Shown here in pieces: positions 1 through 6,292 of a stretch of 12,091 nucleotides of DNA. The notes under the pieces were generated by a model. The model made no database searches and was not told the origin of the DNA. It saw only the letters and a list, made by a program, of their open reading frames with translations. A program made the translations under genes and the position numbers. Source of the stretch: Alistipes sp. CAG:831 (GTDB lineage Bacteria > Bacteroidota > Bacteroidia > Bacteroidales > UBA932); NCBI GenBank assembly GCA_000432775.1, contig HF990378.1:1-12091 (forward strand), given 5' to 3'. Position 1 is the stretch's first letter; every line of letters starts with the position of its first letter.

Positions 1-36
1 AAGGTGAACCGTTTCCCGCGTTTTGGGTTCACCTTT
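1..36. terminator. Hairpin, possible transcription terminator
   Basis: A perfect 10-bp inverted repeat (AAGGTGAACC at 1-10, GGTTCACCTT at 26-35) encloses a 15-nt loop. It lies 66 bp beyond the stop of the minus-strand AlbA_2 gene, so it could end that transcript, or a plus-strand transcript entering from the left. On the plus strand only TTT follows the stem. On the minus strand the downstream bases fall outside the window, so a U-tract cannot be judged. Confidence 0.4.
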
Positions 37-101
37 GCAGGCGTATGCGACACTTTGCTGGGACATGAGTTTTACTCAGCCTTTGCCGTGGCCCCTTTGA
101 C

Positions 102-986
102 TCAGTCGTTGGCATAATAGAGAAAGCCGCGGCTGTCGTGACGGATCCCGACGAGGCCCCAGTGCACGAAGAGCGAGAGCAGGTGAATTACCCGACGGCG
201 GGGAATTGTCACGCGGCGGCATATCTGCGACAGGGTCAGGCCGGAAGAAGAAACCGGGAGAGCTGCGGAACCGGAAAAGGCGGGACAGAAAGGGCCGGGA
301 GCGGAAGCATCGGAACTGCTACAGGCTGCAGGTAAGCCGGACTGGGCAAACTGACGGGAGGTACTGCCTGAAGCGGCTGCGATGACGGCGAGCAGCTCTC
401 TTTCCTGTTCCGTGAACGTCACCGAGACCGGGTCTTGACGCGACCATGAATCCGAGACCCTGTGTCCGGAACCGGAAGTCTCATATACGGAGCCAGGGAC
501 TCCGTATCCAAGGCTCTGCGACATTCTGCCAGCACTGCCGCCACGGCCATTGTCTGCCTCGCACCTCCACACCCCGATATGCACCGGCGAAGCTAAGATA
601 TTCTCATCCGCTATGCGCACATAAGCCAGTTTCCGCCCGCCCTCTTCCTTCACCATCACCGGCTTGCGCGGGGCAGGCTCCACCGAGGCGATCAGCACGG
701 AACGGCCTTCCGGACGATACACACGCATCTCCACCTCGACCTCCGGGTCACAATAGACCTTTGCCGCAGCCTCCACCATGTACATCTCCTCCTCGCTGCG
801 CACTCCCGCGATACGCCCGTTGTCCTTGACCCCTATCAGCAGCCGCCCGCCTTCGGTATTTGCAAAAGCCGAGAGCGACCGCGCAATCTTCCGCGAGTCC
901 GAAACCTCGAACTTGAAATCCTGCCGGACGTGCTCGCCCTCAGCGATTAAAGACCGTATGAACGACGTGTCATCCCGCTGCTTCAT
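102..986 (-). CDS. AlbA_2 (Schlafen-type) putative ATP-binding protein with C-terminal HTH
   Basis: Predicted 294-residue cytoplasmic protein. Residues about 13-125 match the AlbA_2/Schlafen-like fold: FANTEGG (41-47) followed by GVKDNG (52-57) is the family's nucleotide-binding signature, and a later IASVEPAPRKPV strand fits too. The C-terminal 45 residues (SQICRRVTIPRRRVIHLL...) look like a winged helix-turn-helix. Such proteins are usually annotated as ATP-binding transcriptional regulators, but their function is largely unknown. The start at 986 was chosen because the AlbA_2 domain begins soon after it and a TAnnTTTG box (992-999) sits immediately upstream; an extension to 1070 is possible but would run into the divergent promoter. 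Oddity: a Ser/Ala/Pro-rich low-complexity stretch (about residues 205-248) splits the C-terminal domain. The gene is divergent from the alkD-like gene. The family is fairly secure; the role is not. Confidence 0.8.
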   Translation of the reverse strand: MKQRDDTSFIRSLIAEGEHVRQDFKFEVSDSRKIARSLSAFANTEGGRLLIGVKDNGRIAGVRSEEEMYMVEAAAKVYCDPEVEVEMRVYRPEGRSVLIASVEPAPRKPVMVKEEGGRKLAYVRIADENILASPVHIGVWRCEADNGRGGSAGRMSQSLGYGVPGSVYETSGSGHRVSDSWSRQDPVSVTFTEQERELLAVIAAASGSTSRQFAQSGLPAACSSSDASAPGPFCPAFSGSAALPVSSSGLTLSQICRRVTIPRRRVIHLLSLFVHWGLVGIRHDSRGFLYYAND

Positions 987-1073
987 GGCTGCAAATTTAC
1001 CATTTTCCTCTTTTTTCGCTACAGCTTCCGCGTATATTCGGCTACGCCGCATATATTTGCAGAAAAACAAGTC
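987..1073. promoter_or_regulatory. Divergent promoter region with two -7 boxes
   Basis: This 87-bp intergenic space holds two matches to the Bacteroidetes -7 element TAnnTTTG: TATATTTG at 1052-1059 on the plus strand, ahead of the alkD-like gene, and TAAATTTG at 992-999 on the minus strand, ahead of the AlbA_2 gene. No good -33 TTTG is visible for either. The minus box lies only 5 bp from the chosen ATG, which would give an almost leaderless transcript. Confidence 0.45.
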
Positions 1074-1853
1074 ATGATAGAAAATATTTTAAAGCAACAC
1101 ATTCCGGAGAGGTTCGTCAACGATGAGAGGTACCGCCGGGGACACATCAGGATCATCAATCCGCTGCCGGGAACGTCGGTGCTCGGGCTGCATATCCCGG
1201 ACATGAGGAAGGTGGCCTCGCAGCTGGCAGCGTCCGATGATGCCGTGGGGCTGATCGGACAGTTCGAGGCGGCTCCGGAACGCAGTATGCACTACGAGGA
1301 ATACATGGTCTGGGGCATGATGCTGAACCGGATCAAACTGCCGCTGGAAGAACGGCTGGAAAGAGTCCGGGCATTCGTACCGCACATCGACAACTGGGCG
1401 GTGTGCGACTGTGTATGCGCCGATGCCAGATGGGCCCGTCCGGACGGCAGGACCTGGGATTTCATCCGGCCGTATCTGTCCTCTGACCGGGAGTTCGAAG
1501 TCCGCTTCGGCCTCATCCTGTACATGTCGCGGATGATGGAGGAAAGCTCGCTGCCGGAGATATTCAAGATAATGGAAAGTATTGACCTGGAGCATATCCA
1601 TTCTGACTACCGGCAGGGTAAGGTCAGCAAGGACAGCGGGGACCTGTGCCCCGGACTGACGGCAGGCAGACCTCCCTACTACGTCCGCATGGGCATGGCA
1701 TGGCTCATGGCCACTGCCCTGGCAAAGTATCCCGATACCACCCGCAGCCTGCTGGCACATACCCGCCTGCCCGAAGACGTGCTCCGGCTATACGTCCGCA
1801 AGGCCCGCGAGTCCTTCCGCACCCGGGATATACCGCCGTTCCAGACAGTTTGA
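1074..1853 (+). CDS. DNA alkylation repair protein, AlkD-like HEAT-repeat glycosylase
   Basis: This 259-residue, all-helical protein matches the AlkD family (PF08713), monofunctional glycosylases that release positively charged alkylated bases such as N3-methyladenine and N7-methylguanine from DNA without base flipping. The Bacillus cereus AlkD active-site trio (Trp109, Asp113, Arg148) aligns with W108 and D112 in HIDNWAVCD and with R144 in FEVRFGL. The family length is about 220-260, so the protein looks complete. The ATG at 1074 has an A-rich leader and a TATATTTG -7 box 14 bp upstream. It is the first gene of a plus-strand run; rsmA follows after 71 bp with its own -7 box, so the two may be only partly co-transcribed. 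Substrate range cannot be told from sequence. Confidence 0.88.
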   Translation: MIENILKQHIPERFVNDERYRRGHIRIINPLPGTSVLGLHIPDMRKVASQLAASDDAVGLIGQFEAAPERSMHYEEYMVWGMMLNRIKLPLEERLERVRAFVPHIDNWAVCDCVCADARWARPDGRTWDFIRPYLSSDREFEVRFGLILYMSRMMEESSLPEIFKIMESIDLEHIHSDYRQGKVSKDSGDLCPGLTAGRPPYYVRMGMAWLMATALAKYPDTTRSLLAHTRLPEDVLRLYVRKARESFRTRDIPPFQTV

Positions 1854-1907
1854 TGCTCCTGACGGGCAATTGCCGATGTTTTCTGCGGTTATTCCGTCAT
1901 TTTTCCC

Positions 1908-1915
1908 TAAGTTTG
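1908..1915 (+). promoter_or_regulatory. -7 promoter box for rsmA
   Basis: TAAGTTTG fits TAnnTTTG and ends 9 bp before the rsmA ATG, implying a very short leader. The -33 region is weak: TTCTG at 1881-1885 is slightly too far away. Confidence 0.38.
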
Positions 1916-1924
1916 CATTCTGAA

Positions 1925-2716
1925 ATGAAAGTACGGGCAAAAAAACGGTTAGGGCAGCATTTTCTCAATGACGAGAGCATCGCACACAGAATCGTGGAGT
2001 CTCTTTTAGAGATGAATCCGCGGGGTGCGGAGTGTTCTGTGCTGGAAGTCGGTCCGGGCATGGGAGTGCTGACCAAATACCTGCTGCGGGAGGAAGGGCT
2101 GGATTTCAGGGCAGTGGAGATAGACGGAGAATCAGTGGAATACCTGGTTCAGAATTATCCCGCCATCAGGCCGCATCTGTATGAGGAGGATTTCCTGAGG
2201 ATGGATCTCGGGAAAATATTCCCCGGCAGACTCGCCGTCATAGGCAATTTCCCCTACAACATCTCCTCCCAGATATTTTTCAAGATACTCGACCACAAGG
2301 ACAATATTCCGTTCGCAGTGGGCATGATCCAGAAGGAGGTGGCTGACCGCCTCGCCTCACCTCCGGGCAACAAGGCCTACGGCATCCTCTCGGTACTGCT
2401 ACAGGCGTGGTACGATATCGAATACCTGTTCAGCGTGGAACCCGGTTCCTTCACCCCTCCCCCGAAGGTGCGCTCGGCAGTCATCCGCATAAAACGCAAC
2501 GGCAGGACTTCCCTCGGCTGCGACGAAGCCCTTTTCAAGAAAGTCGTCAAGACCTGCTTCAACATGAGGCGCAAGGCCATACGCAACTCCATCAGGCCGC
2601 TGCTCGGAAACGGCATGTCCATTGAGGACACCCCGCTGCTGGACCTGCGTCCGGAGCAGCTGTCCGTAGAGAAGTTCGTAGAACTGACCAATCACATTAT
2701 TACTAACCAATACTAA
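1925..2716 (+). CDS. rsmA: 16S rRNA (adenine(1518)-N(6)/adenine(1519)-N(6))-dimethyltransferase
   Basis: 263 residues. RsmA (KsgA) uses S-adenosylmethionine to dimethylate two adjacent adenines in helix 45 of 16S rRNA during late small-subunit assembly; its loss gives kasugamycin resistance. Visible motifs are the N-terminal KKRLGQHFLND (6-16), SAM motif I EVGPGMGVLT (41-50), the acidic VEID near 64-67 that contacts the ribose, and catalytic motif IV GNFPYNIS (107-114). The C-terminal domain carries the expected FNMRRKAIRNSI. Length is normal (about 260-275). The ATG at 1925 was chosen because the conserved KKRLGQHFLN follows at once; the frame is open further upstream but overlaps the AlkD gene with unrelated sequence. 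The stop is 11 bp before the GH109 gene, so the two probably share a transcript. Confidence 0.97.
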   Translation: MKVRAKKRLGQHFLNDESIAHRIVESLLEMNPRGAECSVLEVGPGMGVLTKYLLREEGLDFRAVEIDGESVEYLVQNYPAIRPHLYEEDFLRMDLGKIFPGRLAVIGNFPYNISSQIFFKILDHKDNIPFAVGMIQKEVADRLASPPGNKAYGILSVLLQAWYDIEYLFSVEPGSFTPPPKVRSAVIRIKRNGRTSLGCDEALFKKVVKTCFNMRRKAIRNSIRPLLGNGMSIEDTPLLDLRPEQLSVEKFVELTNHIITNQY

Positions 2717-2727
2717 TTCTTACAGCA

Positions 2728-4143
2728 ATGAAACTCAGACATTTGGCAATCGCAATGACCGCTGCGCTCGGCATGGCCGCATCCTGCGACACCGTCCAGC
2801 ACTGCGACAGCTCCATTCCGTATGACATTCAGGACGGAAAAATAGTTTTTCAGGTACCTCCCCGCATCGAAGGACAGAAATCCGTACTCGGGCTGACCAC
2901 CGAACCCATGGAGACAGTGCGTGTGGGCTTCATCGGCCTGGGCATGAGAGGTCCCGGCGCAGTGGAGAGATTCACCCACATTGAGGGCACCGAGATCAAG
3001 GCCCTCTGCGACCTGTATCCCGAAAGGGCAGCTGCAGCCCAGGAGATCCTCAAAAAAGCCGGCCGTCCCCACGCCCAGGAGTACAGCGGCGAGGAAGGCT
3101 GGAAAGAACTGTGCCAGAGAGATGACATCGACCTCGTGTACATCGTGACCCCTTGGCAGAAACATGTCGAGATGGCTGTTTTCGCCATGGAGCAGGGCAA
3201 ACACGTGGCGATTGAGGTGCCCGCCGCCACATCCCTGGCCGAGTGCTGGGAACTGGTCAACACGGCCGAACGTACCCAGAGACACTGCATGATGCTTGAA
3301 AACTGCGTCTACGACTTCTTCGAGATGACCGCCCTCAACATGGCCCAGCAGGGTCTCTTCGGCGAGGTGCTTCACGGAGCCGGCGGCTACATCCACAACC
3401 TCGAGCCTTACTGGGACGAGTACCAGGGCAACTGGAGACTGGACTTCAACCAGGACCATCGCGGTGACGTCTATGCCACCCACGGCTTCGGTCCCATATG
3501 CCAGGCCATGAACATCCACCGCGGCGACAGACTCCAGACCCTCGTGGCCTTCGACACCAAGTCTGTCAACGGCCTCAAGCTCGTACAGGAGAAGATGGGC
3601 CTCGACGAATGCGCCAACGGCGACTACACCATCACCCTCATGAGAACTGCCAACGGCAAGATGATAGAGGTACACCACAACGTCATGACCCCCCGTCCCT
3701 ACGACCGCAAGTACCAGCTTACAGGCACAGAGGGATTTGCCAACAAGTACCCCATCGAGGGCTTCACCTTCATGCCTGAGAACATCGACACCGACGAGGT
3801 GCCTGACCATGAGGACCTCAACGCCCACGGCTTTGTACCCGAGGCTGCACGCAAGGCTCTGATGGAAAAATACATGCATCCCATCCACCGCGAAGTGGGC
3901 GAGATAGCCAAGAAGGTCGGCGGCCACGGCGGCATGGACTTCGTGATGGACTACCGCCTCGTCTACTGCCTGCGCAACGGCCTGCCCCTGGACATGGACG
4001 TATATGACGCAGCCGAGTGGTCCTGCGTCGGCGAGCTCGGAGCAGTCTCCATGTTCCACGGCAACATGCCCGTCGAAGTGCCCGACTTCACCCGCGGCGA
4101 CTGGGACAAGACCGACGGCTTCCACTTCGCCTACAAGAAGTAA
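2728..4143 (+). CDS. GH109 family alpha-N-acetylgalactosaminidase-like lipoprotein (Gfo/Idh/MocA fold)
   Basis: 471 residues. GH109 enzymes remove terminal alpha-GalNAc (blood-group A antigen, mucin O-glycans) by a tightly bound NAD+-dependent oxidation, elimination and addition mechanism. The N-terminus is a lipoprotein signal with C20 as the likely acylated cysteine (GMAASC), so periplasmic or surface location is expected. The Rossmann fold starts near residue 64 with GFIGLGMRG (67-75). Further family-like segments are TPWQKH (141-146), EVPAATS (163-169), ENCVY (191-195) and DVYATHGFGPICQAMNIHRGD (247-267). Length suits the family. The signal has no twin arginine, although many NAD-binding enzymes of this fold are exported folded by Tat. 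Codons are strongly C/G-ending, which makes long open frames on the other strand. It lies 11 bp after rsmA and ends at a strong terminator. Activity on GalNAc is inferred; related Gfo/Idh proteins differ in substrate. Confidence 0.88.
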   Translation: MKLRHLAIAMTAALGMAASCDTVQHCDSSIPYDIQDGKIVFQVPPRIEGQKSVLGLTTEPMETVRVGFIGLGMRGPGAVERFTHIEGTEIKALCDLYPERAAAAQEILKKAGRPHAQEYSGEEGWKELCQRDDIDLVYIVTPWQKHVEMAVFAMEQGKHVAIEVPAATSLAECWELVNTAERTQRHCMMLENCVYDFFEMTALNMAQQGLFGEVLHGAGGYIHNLEPYWDEYQGNWRLDFNQDHRGDVYATHGFGPICQAMNIHRGDRLQTLVAFDTKSVNGLKLVQEKMGLDECANGDYTITLMRTANGKMIEVHHNVMTPRPYDRKYQLTGTEGFANKYPIEGFTFMPENIDTDEVPDHEDLNAHGFVPEAARKALMEKYMHPIHREVGEIAKKVGGHGGMDFVMDYRLVYCLRNGLPLDMDVYDAAEWSCVGELGAVSMFHGNMPVEVPDFTRGDWDKTDGFHFAYKK

Positions 4144-4167
4144 TCCGTCTCTCCGATAGACATGTGC

Positions 4168-4214
4168 AAAACAGCAGCCCCTGTCCGTAAACTCTGCGGC
4201 GGGGGCTGTTTTAT
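4168..4214 (+). terminator. Intrinsic terminator of the rsmA-GH109 unit
   Basis: The stem CAGCCCC (4175-4181) pairs with GGGGCTG (4202-4208). An inner CCG/CGG pairing (4185-4187, 4197-4199) extends it. An AAAA tract (4168-4171) pairs with the TTTT run (4209-4212), leaving a 3-nt bulge. The hairpin begins 24 bp after the GH109 stop. Confidence 0.8.
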
Positions 4215-4452
4215 TACCAAATAGGTCATTGAAGACGGATTTGGTTCCAACGATATTTTGTAGGGCGGTAAACACTTTTGTTAACCAACTGAAGGTCAAA
4301 CAGATGGCTTTTCCATACCTTGCGATGACCGAGTTGAAATGGTTTACGGCGGAGTGACAACATCCCAACACACTATATGTCAACAAGATAACACAACCGT
4401 TCACTCCCCGACAATATTTAGTTCGACTCCCTTTCTGGAAAAGCACTTCATT

Positions 4453-4500
4453 TTCTGCCATGATGCGTACTTCTGCCATGATACTACTTTCCTGCCACGA
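4453..4500. repeat. 18-bp tandem triplicate
   Basis: TTCTGCCATGAT at 4453-4464 recurs at 4471-4482 and, diverged as TTCCTGCCACGA, at 4489-4500, giving an exact 18-bp period. On the minus strand this would encode a 6-residue repeat around SWQK, but no supported gene covers it. Confidence 0.6.
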
Positions 4501-4782
4501 CCCCAGCTATTTGAACGTGAATTCAAAATAAGCATCGGCATCAGAAAAAGACGGGTTATCAGTCGTTGACGGATAAGTATAGTTTGCACTCAGACCTTGT
4601 TAAGCTCGCTGTGTCCCGTCTATGCCCGTTCGTTATGCATTGCCAATGTCAGTCTGTTTTGCCATATTTTGATTAACTTACTTTAGAATAGAGATTTACT
4701 GGGATATCCCTGCTACAGACTCACGGAATATGAGTTGGTGTGTGGATGTCAGAATGCACTCAGAAGCGGTATAATCGGGTAT

Positions 4783-4818
4783 GTACATCCATACATGCGT
4801 ACATCCATCCATACATGC
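4783..4818. repeat. Short tandem repeat (GTACATCCATACATGC)
   Basis: GTACATCCATACATGC at 4783-4798 is followed directly by GTACATCCATCCATACATGC at 4799-4818, the same unit with one extra CATC. It is AT-rich and microsatellite-like, with no gene around it. Confidence 0.6.
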
Positions 4819-4882
4819 ATTCAGTCTGTTATGCATCGGCACACGTAAATAGCTGTTCCGCAGAAATATACACAAACCAGCA

Positions 4883-4921
4883 GATTACAGACATGCATGT
4901 TGTCCCCCACAGTCTGTAATC
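4883..4921. repeat. Perfect 10-bp inverted repeat
   Basis: GATTACAGAC (4883-4892) and GTCTGTAATC (4912-4921) pair perfectly across a 19-nt loop. The match extends to 13 bp with one mismatch (4880-4924). No T-tract follows, so a terminator is unlikely; an operator or structured RNA is possible. Confidence 0.55.
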
Positions 4922-4979
4922 CGCATATCAGCATAACGCACTCAACAACTGTCGTTTACCAGAATATTGCCATAACAGA

Positions 4980-5088
4980 CTGGCAGCAGGCTGCCCCCCG
5001 GAGAAGTCCAGCAAGTTCCAGGTTGTGCAAGTTTCGCCTTGTCGACGCGCTCTGGCAGCAGACTGCCCCCCTGGAGAAGTCCAGCAAG
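4980..5088. repeat. 36/37-bp direct repeat pair, each copy with two hairpins
   Basis: Copy 1 is at 4980-5015 and copy 2 at 5052-5088, separated by 36 bp. They differ by one substitution and one inserted T. Each copy begins CTGGCAGCAG and ends GGAGAAGTCCAGCAAG. Within copy 1, GGCAGC/GCTGCC forms a stem; within copy 2, CTGGA-GAAG-TCCAG forms a perfect second stem that the missing T weakens in copy 1. It resembles REP/BIME-type extragenic palindromes. With only two copies and no cas genes it is not a CRISPR array. Confidence 0.7.
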
Positions 5089-5396
5089 AGAGACGAATGG
5101 AAGTACCTGATATCCAGACACACTGAAAAAAGCCATCCGCTGGACTACAGGCAAAATGACGGTTTTGAAGCAAAAGGTGCGGGGTCCAGCATACCTCCAA
5201 AGACACATAGGCCTGACAATAAGGAGAATACATTTTAAGCCATTTGCTGGACGTAGTAAAAGTGACAGCACACGCGTTCAACAAATGCTCTGTCAATGAC
5301 TCCTCGACTGCGTCCACATTCGGCATTAAATCTCTGGGGCGAAATCGTCAGACCGTCTCCAAACTCTCACAGTCGTTGCCAAATCACCTCCAAATT

Positions 5397-5571
5397 GCCA
5401 CTATACATTTTCGTTGCACAGCAACCCTTTCGCCATCAAGAGTCTCTTTAATCACAAAATGTAAGAAGGTCCTGAAAGCCACAAAATATGACCTTTTAAA
5501 GCCCTTCTTACATTGATTTACAAATTTGTTGATTTTCATCAACCTCCCTTTTAACTAAAATGCATAGTGGC
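5397..5571. mobile_element. MITE-like element with 19-bp terminal inverted repeats
   Basis: The left end (5397-5415) and right end (5553-5571) are inverted copies agreeing at 17 of 19 positions; the outer 15 bp are GCCACTATRCATTTT with one difference. The 175-bp interior has no coding capacity but is richly palindromic: GTTGC/GCAAC (5413-5425), a perfect 12-bp inverted repeat AATGTAAGAAGG/CCTTCTTACATT (5458-5469 and 5503-5514), and GTTGAT/ATCAAC (5528-5543). Size, ends and lack of a transposase fit a non-autonomous miniature element. No convincing target-site duplication is visible, so the exact outer boundary is uncertain and the parent family unknown. Confidence 0.55.
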
Positions 5572-5687
5572 GTTCGAGAAGCTGCCCGATGCCAGCAACA
5601 GCACTCCGCCACGCAGGACATCAGGACAGGAAACGGCATGATAGTATCCATAAGACTACGCTGCTGCCGGCCACTCCGACAGTCAGG

Positions 5688-6233
5688 CTAGAATTCGAAC
5701 CCTACAGACAGCTTCGGCATCGCGCGGGCATACCCACCGCGGCCAATCACGACAGTCGCCCCTATCGACAGCCGCATGCCGAGGTTCTCGTTGAAGGCCC
5801 AGCTCCAGCCGACATTAGGCTCTATCTCAAATAATGATTGTCCGAAACCTTCAAACGGATCCTCCTCTCCCAATGATCCGATCACCATCATACAACCGGC
5901 CTTCACCCCTGCCGTAGGCGTACTGGGACGCTTCAGGATATATGCACTGTAGTCCACGAACACATGGGCAAAGGTAGGCCAGCTCCAGAAGTCCGGTAAC
6001 GTAAAGAAACCGACTCCGCCTCCCAGATAGTGATGCTCGTCGAACATCCATCCGTGCGAAGTGTCGAAACCCACCCATACGAGGTACTGGTCAGTAAGGG
6101 ATATGCTGCCCCGGTACCCAGCCGCACGGCGAATGCCGCCATCCTTAGCATCGGAAGCAGACTCGGCAGCAGCGGCACTCCATATAAAAGGGACACAGAA
6201 AAACAGTGCCACCGTTGTCAGTAATTTTTTCAT
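5688..6233 (-). CDS. Small secreted, probably outer-membrane beta-barrel protein
   Basis: 181 residues, no family recognised by name. A Sec signal peptide occupies about residues 1-23 (MKKLLTTVALFFCVPFIW..., cleavage near AAAA/ES). The mature part has alternating hydrophobic and aromatic residues separated by Gly/Asp-rich turns (YLVWVGFDTSHGWMF, HYLGGGVGFF, NLGMRLSIGATVVIG). It ends in PKLSVGFEF, with the terminal phenylalanine typical of proteins inserted by the BAM machinery. About eight short strands would suit a small barrel. The ATG at 6233 has an A/T-rich leader and a TATATTTG box (6279-6286) about 45 bp upstream. It stops with TAG, so TAG is an ordinary stop codon here. It lies just beyond the lipoprotein pseudogene. 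Confidence 0.7.
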   Translation of the reverse strand: MKKLLTTVALFFCVPFIWSAAAAESASDAKDGGIRRAAGYRGSISLTDQYLVWVGFDTSHGWMFDEHHYLGGGVGFFTLPDFWSWPTFAHVFVDYSAYILKRPSTPTAGVKAGCMMVIGSLGEEDPFEGFGQSLFEIEPNVGWSWAFNENLGMRLSIGATVVIGRGGYARAMPKLSVGFEF

Positions 6234-6278
6234 AAAATAATAAGGTTTTAAAGTTTATAAATAATGTCTAATCCGAGA

Positions 6279-6286
6279 CAAATATA
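6279..6286 (-). promoter_or_regulatory. -7 promoter box for the outer-membrane-like gene
   Basis: TATATTTG on the minus strand fits TAnnTTTG and lies 45 bp before the ATG, between the end of the lipoprotein pseudogene (6293) and the gene. No clear -33 element is seen. Confidence 0.38.
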
Positions 6287-6292
6287 CTATTT

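Larger units (their letters stand above)
4647..4985. repeat. Imperfect ~31-bp inverted repeat enclosing ~340 bp
   Basis: Positions 4647-4677 align with the reverse complement of 4954-4985 at about 25 of 31 positions with one gap; the shared core is CAGTCTGTT followed by ATATT. The ends face each other like the termini of a small element. Inside and at the ends, AGTCTGT occurs at 4651-4657, 4823-4829 and 4911-4917 (plus) and at 4715-4721 and 4975-4981 (minus). This could be a decayed non-autonomous element or a cluster of protein-binding sites. Confidence 0.4.
4215..5396. other. Gene-poor, repeat-rich intergenic region
   Basis: About 1.2 kb with no gene I can support. Open frames here (up to roughly 130 codons) have no recognisable domain, poor start contexts and protein-unlike composition, and they run through the repeats. 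Base composition is much more AT-rich than the GH109 gene. The stretch holds an 18-bp triplicate, a 16/20-bp tandem, several AGTCTGT motifs in an imperfect inverted repeat, a perfect 10-bp inverted repeat and a 36/37-bp direct repeat, each listed separately. Minus-strand sequence near 4230-4340 reads somewhat like the tail of a decayed protein, but I cannot identify it. Confidence 0.6.

Noticed and set aside
2713..4479. 588-codon open frame antisense to the GH109 gene
   Set aside because: It mirrors the GH109 gene, whose C/G-ending codons remove antisense stops. Its translation is rich in His/Val/Gly with no domain, and it has no promoter or plausible start.
4980..5088. Two-repeat CRISPR array
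   Set aside because: Only two copies, each internally double-hairpinned, with no cas genes in the window and no third unit on either side.
4928..5326. 132-codon minus-strand gene
   Set aside because: It spans both copies of the hairpin direct repeat, giving repeated low-quality peptide, and has no recognisable domain.
5244..5516. 90-codon plus-strand gene
   Set aside because: It runs into the MITE-like element, has no domain or promoter, and ends inside the element's 12-bp inverted repeat.
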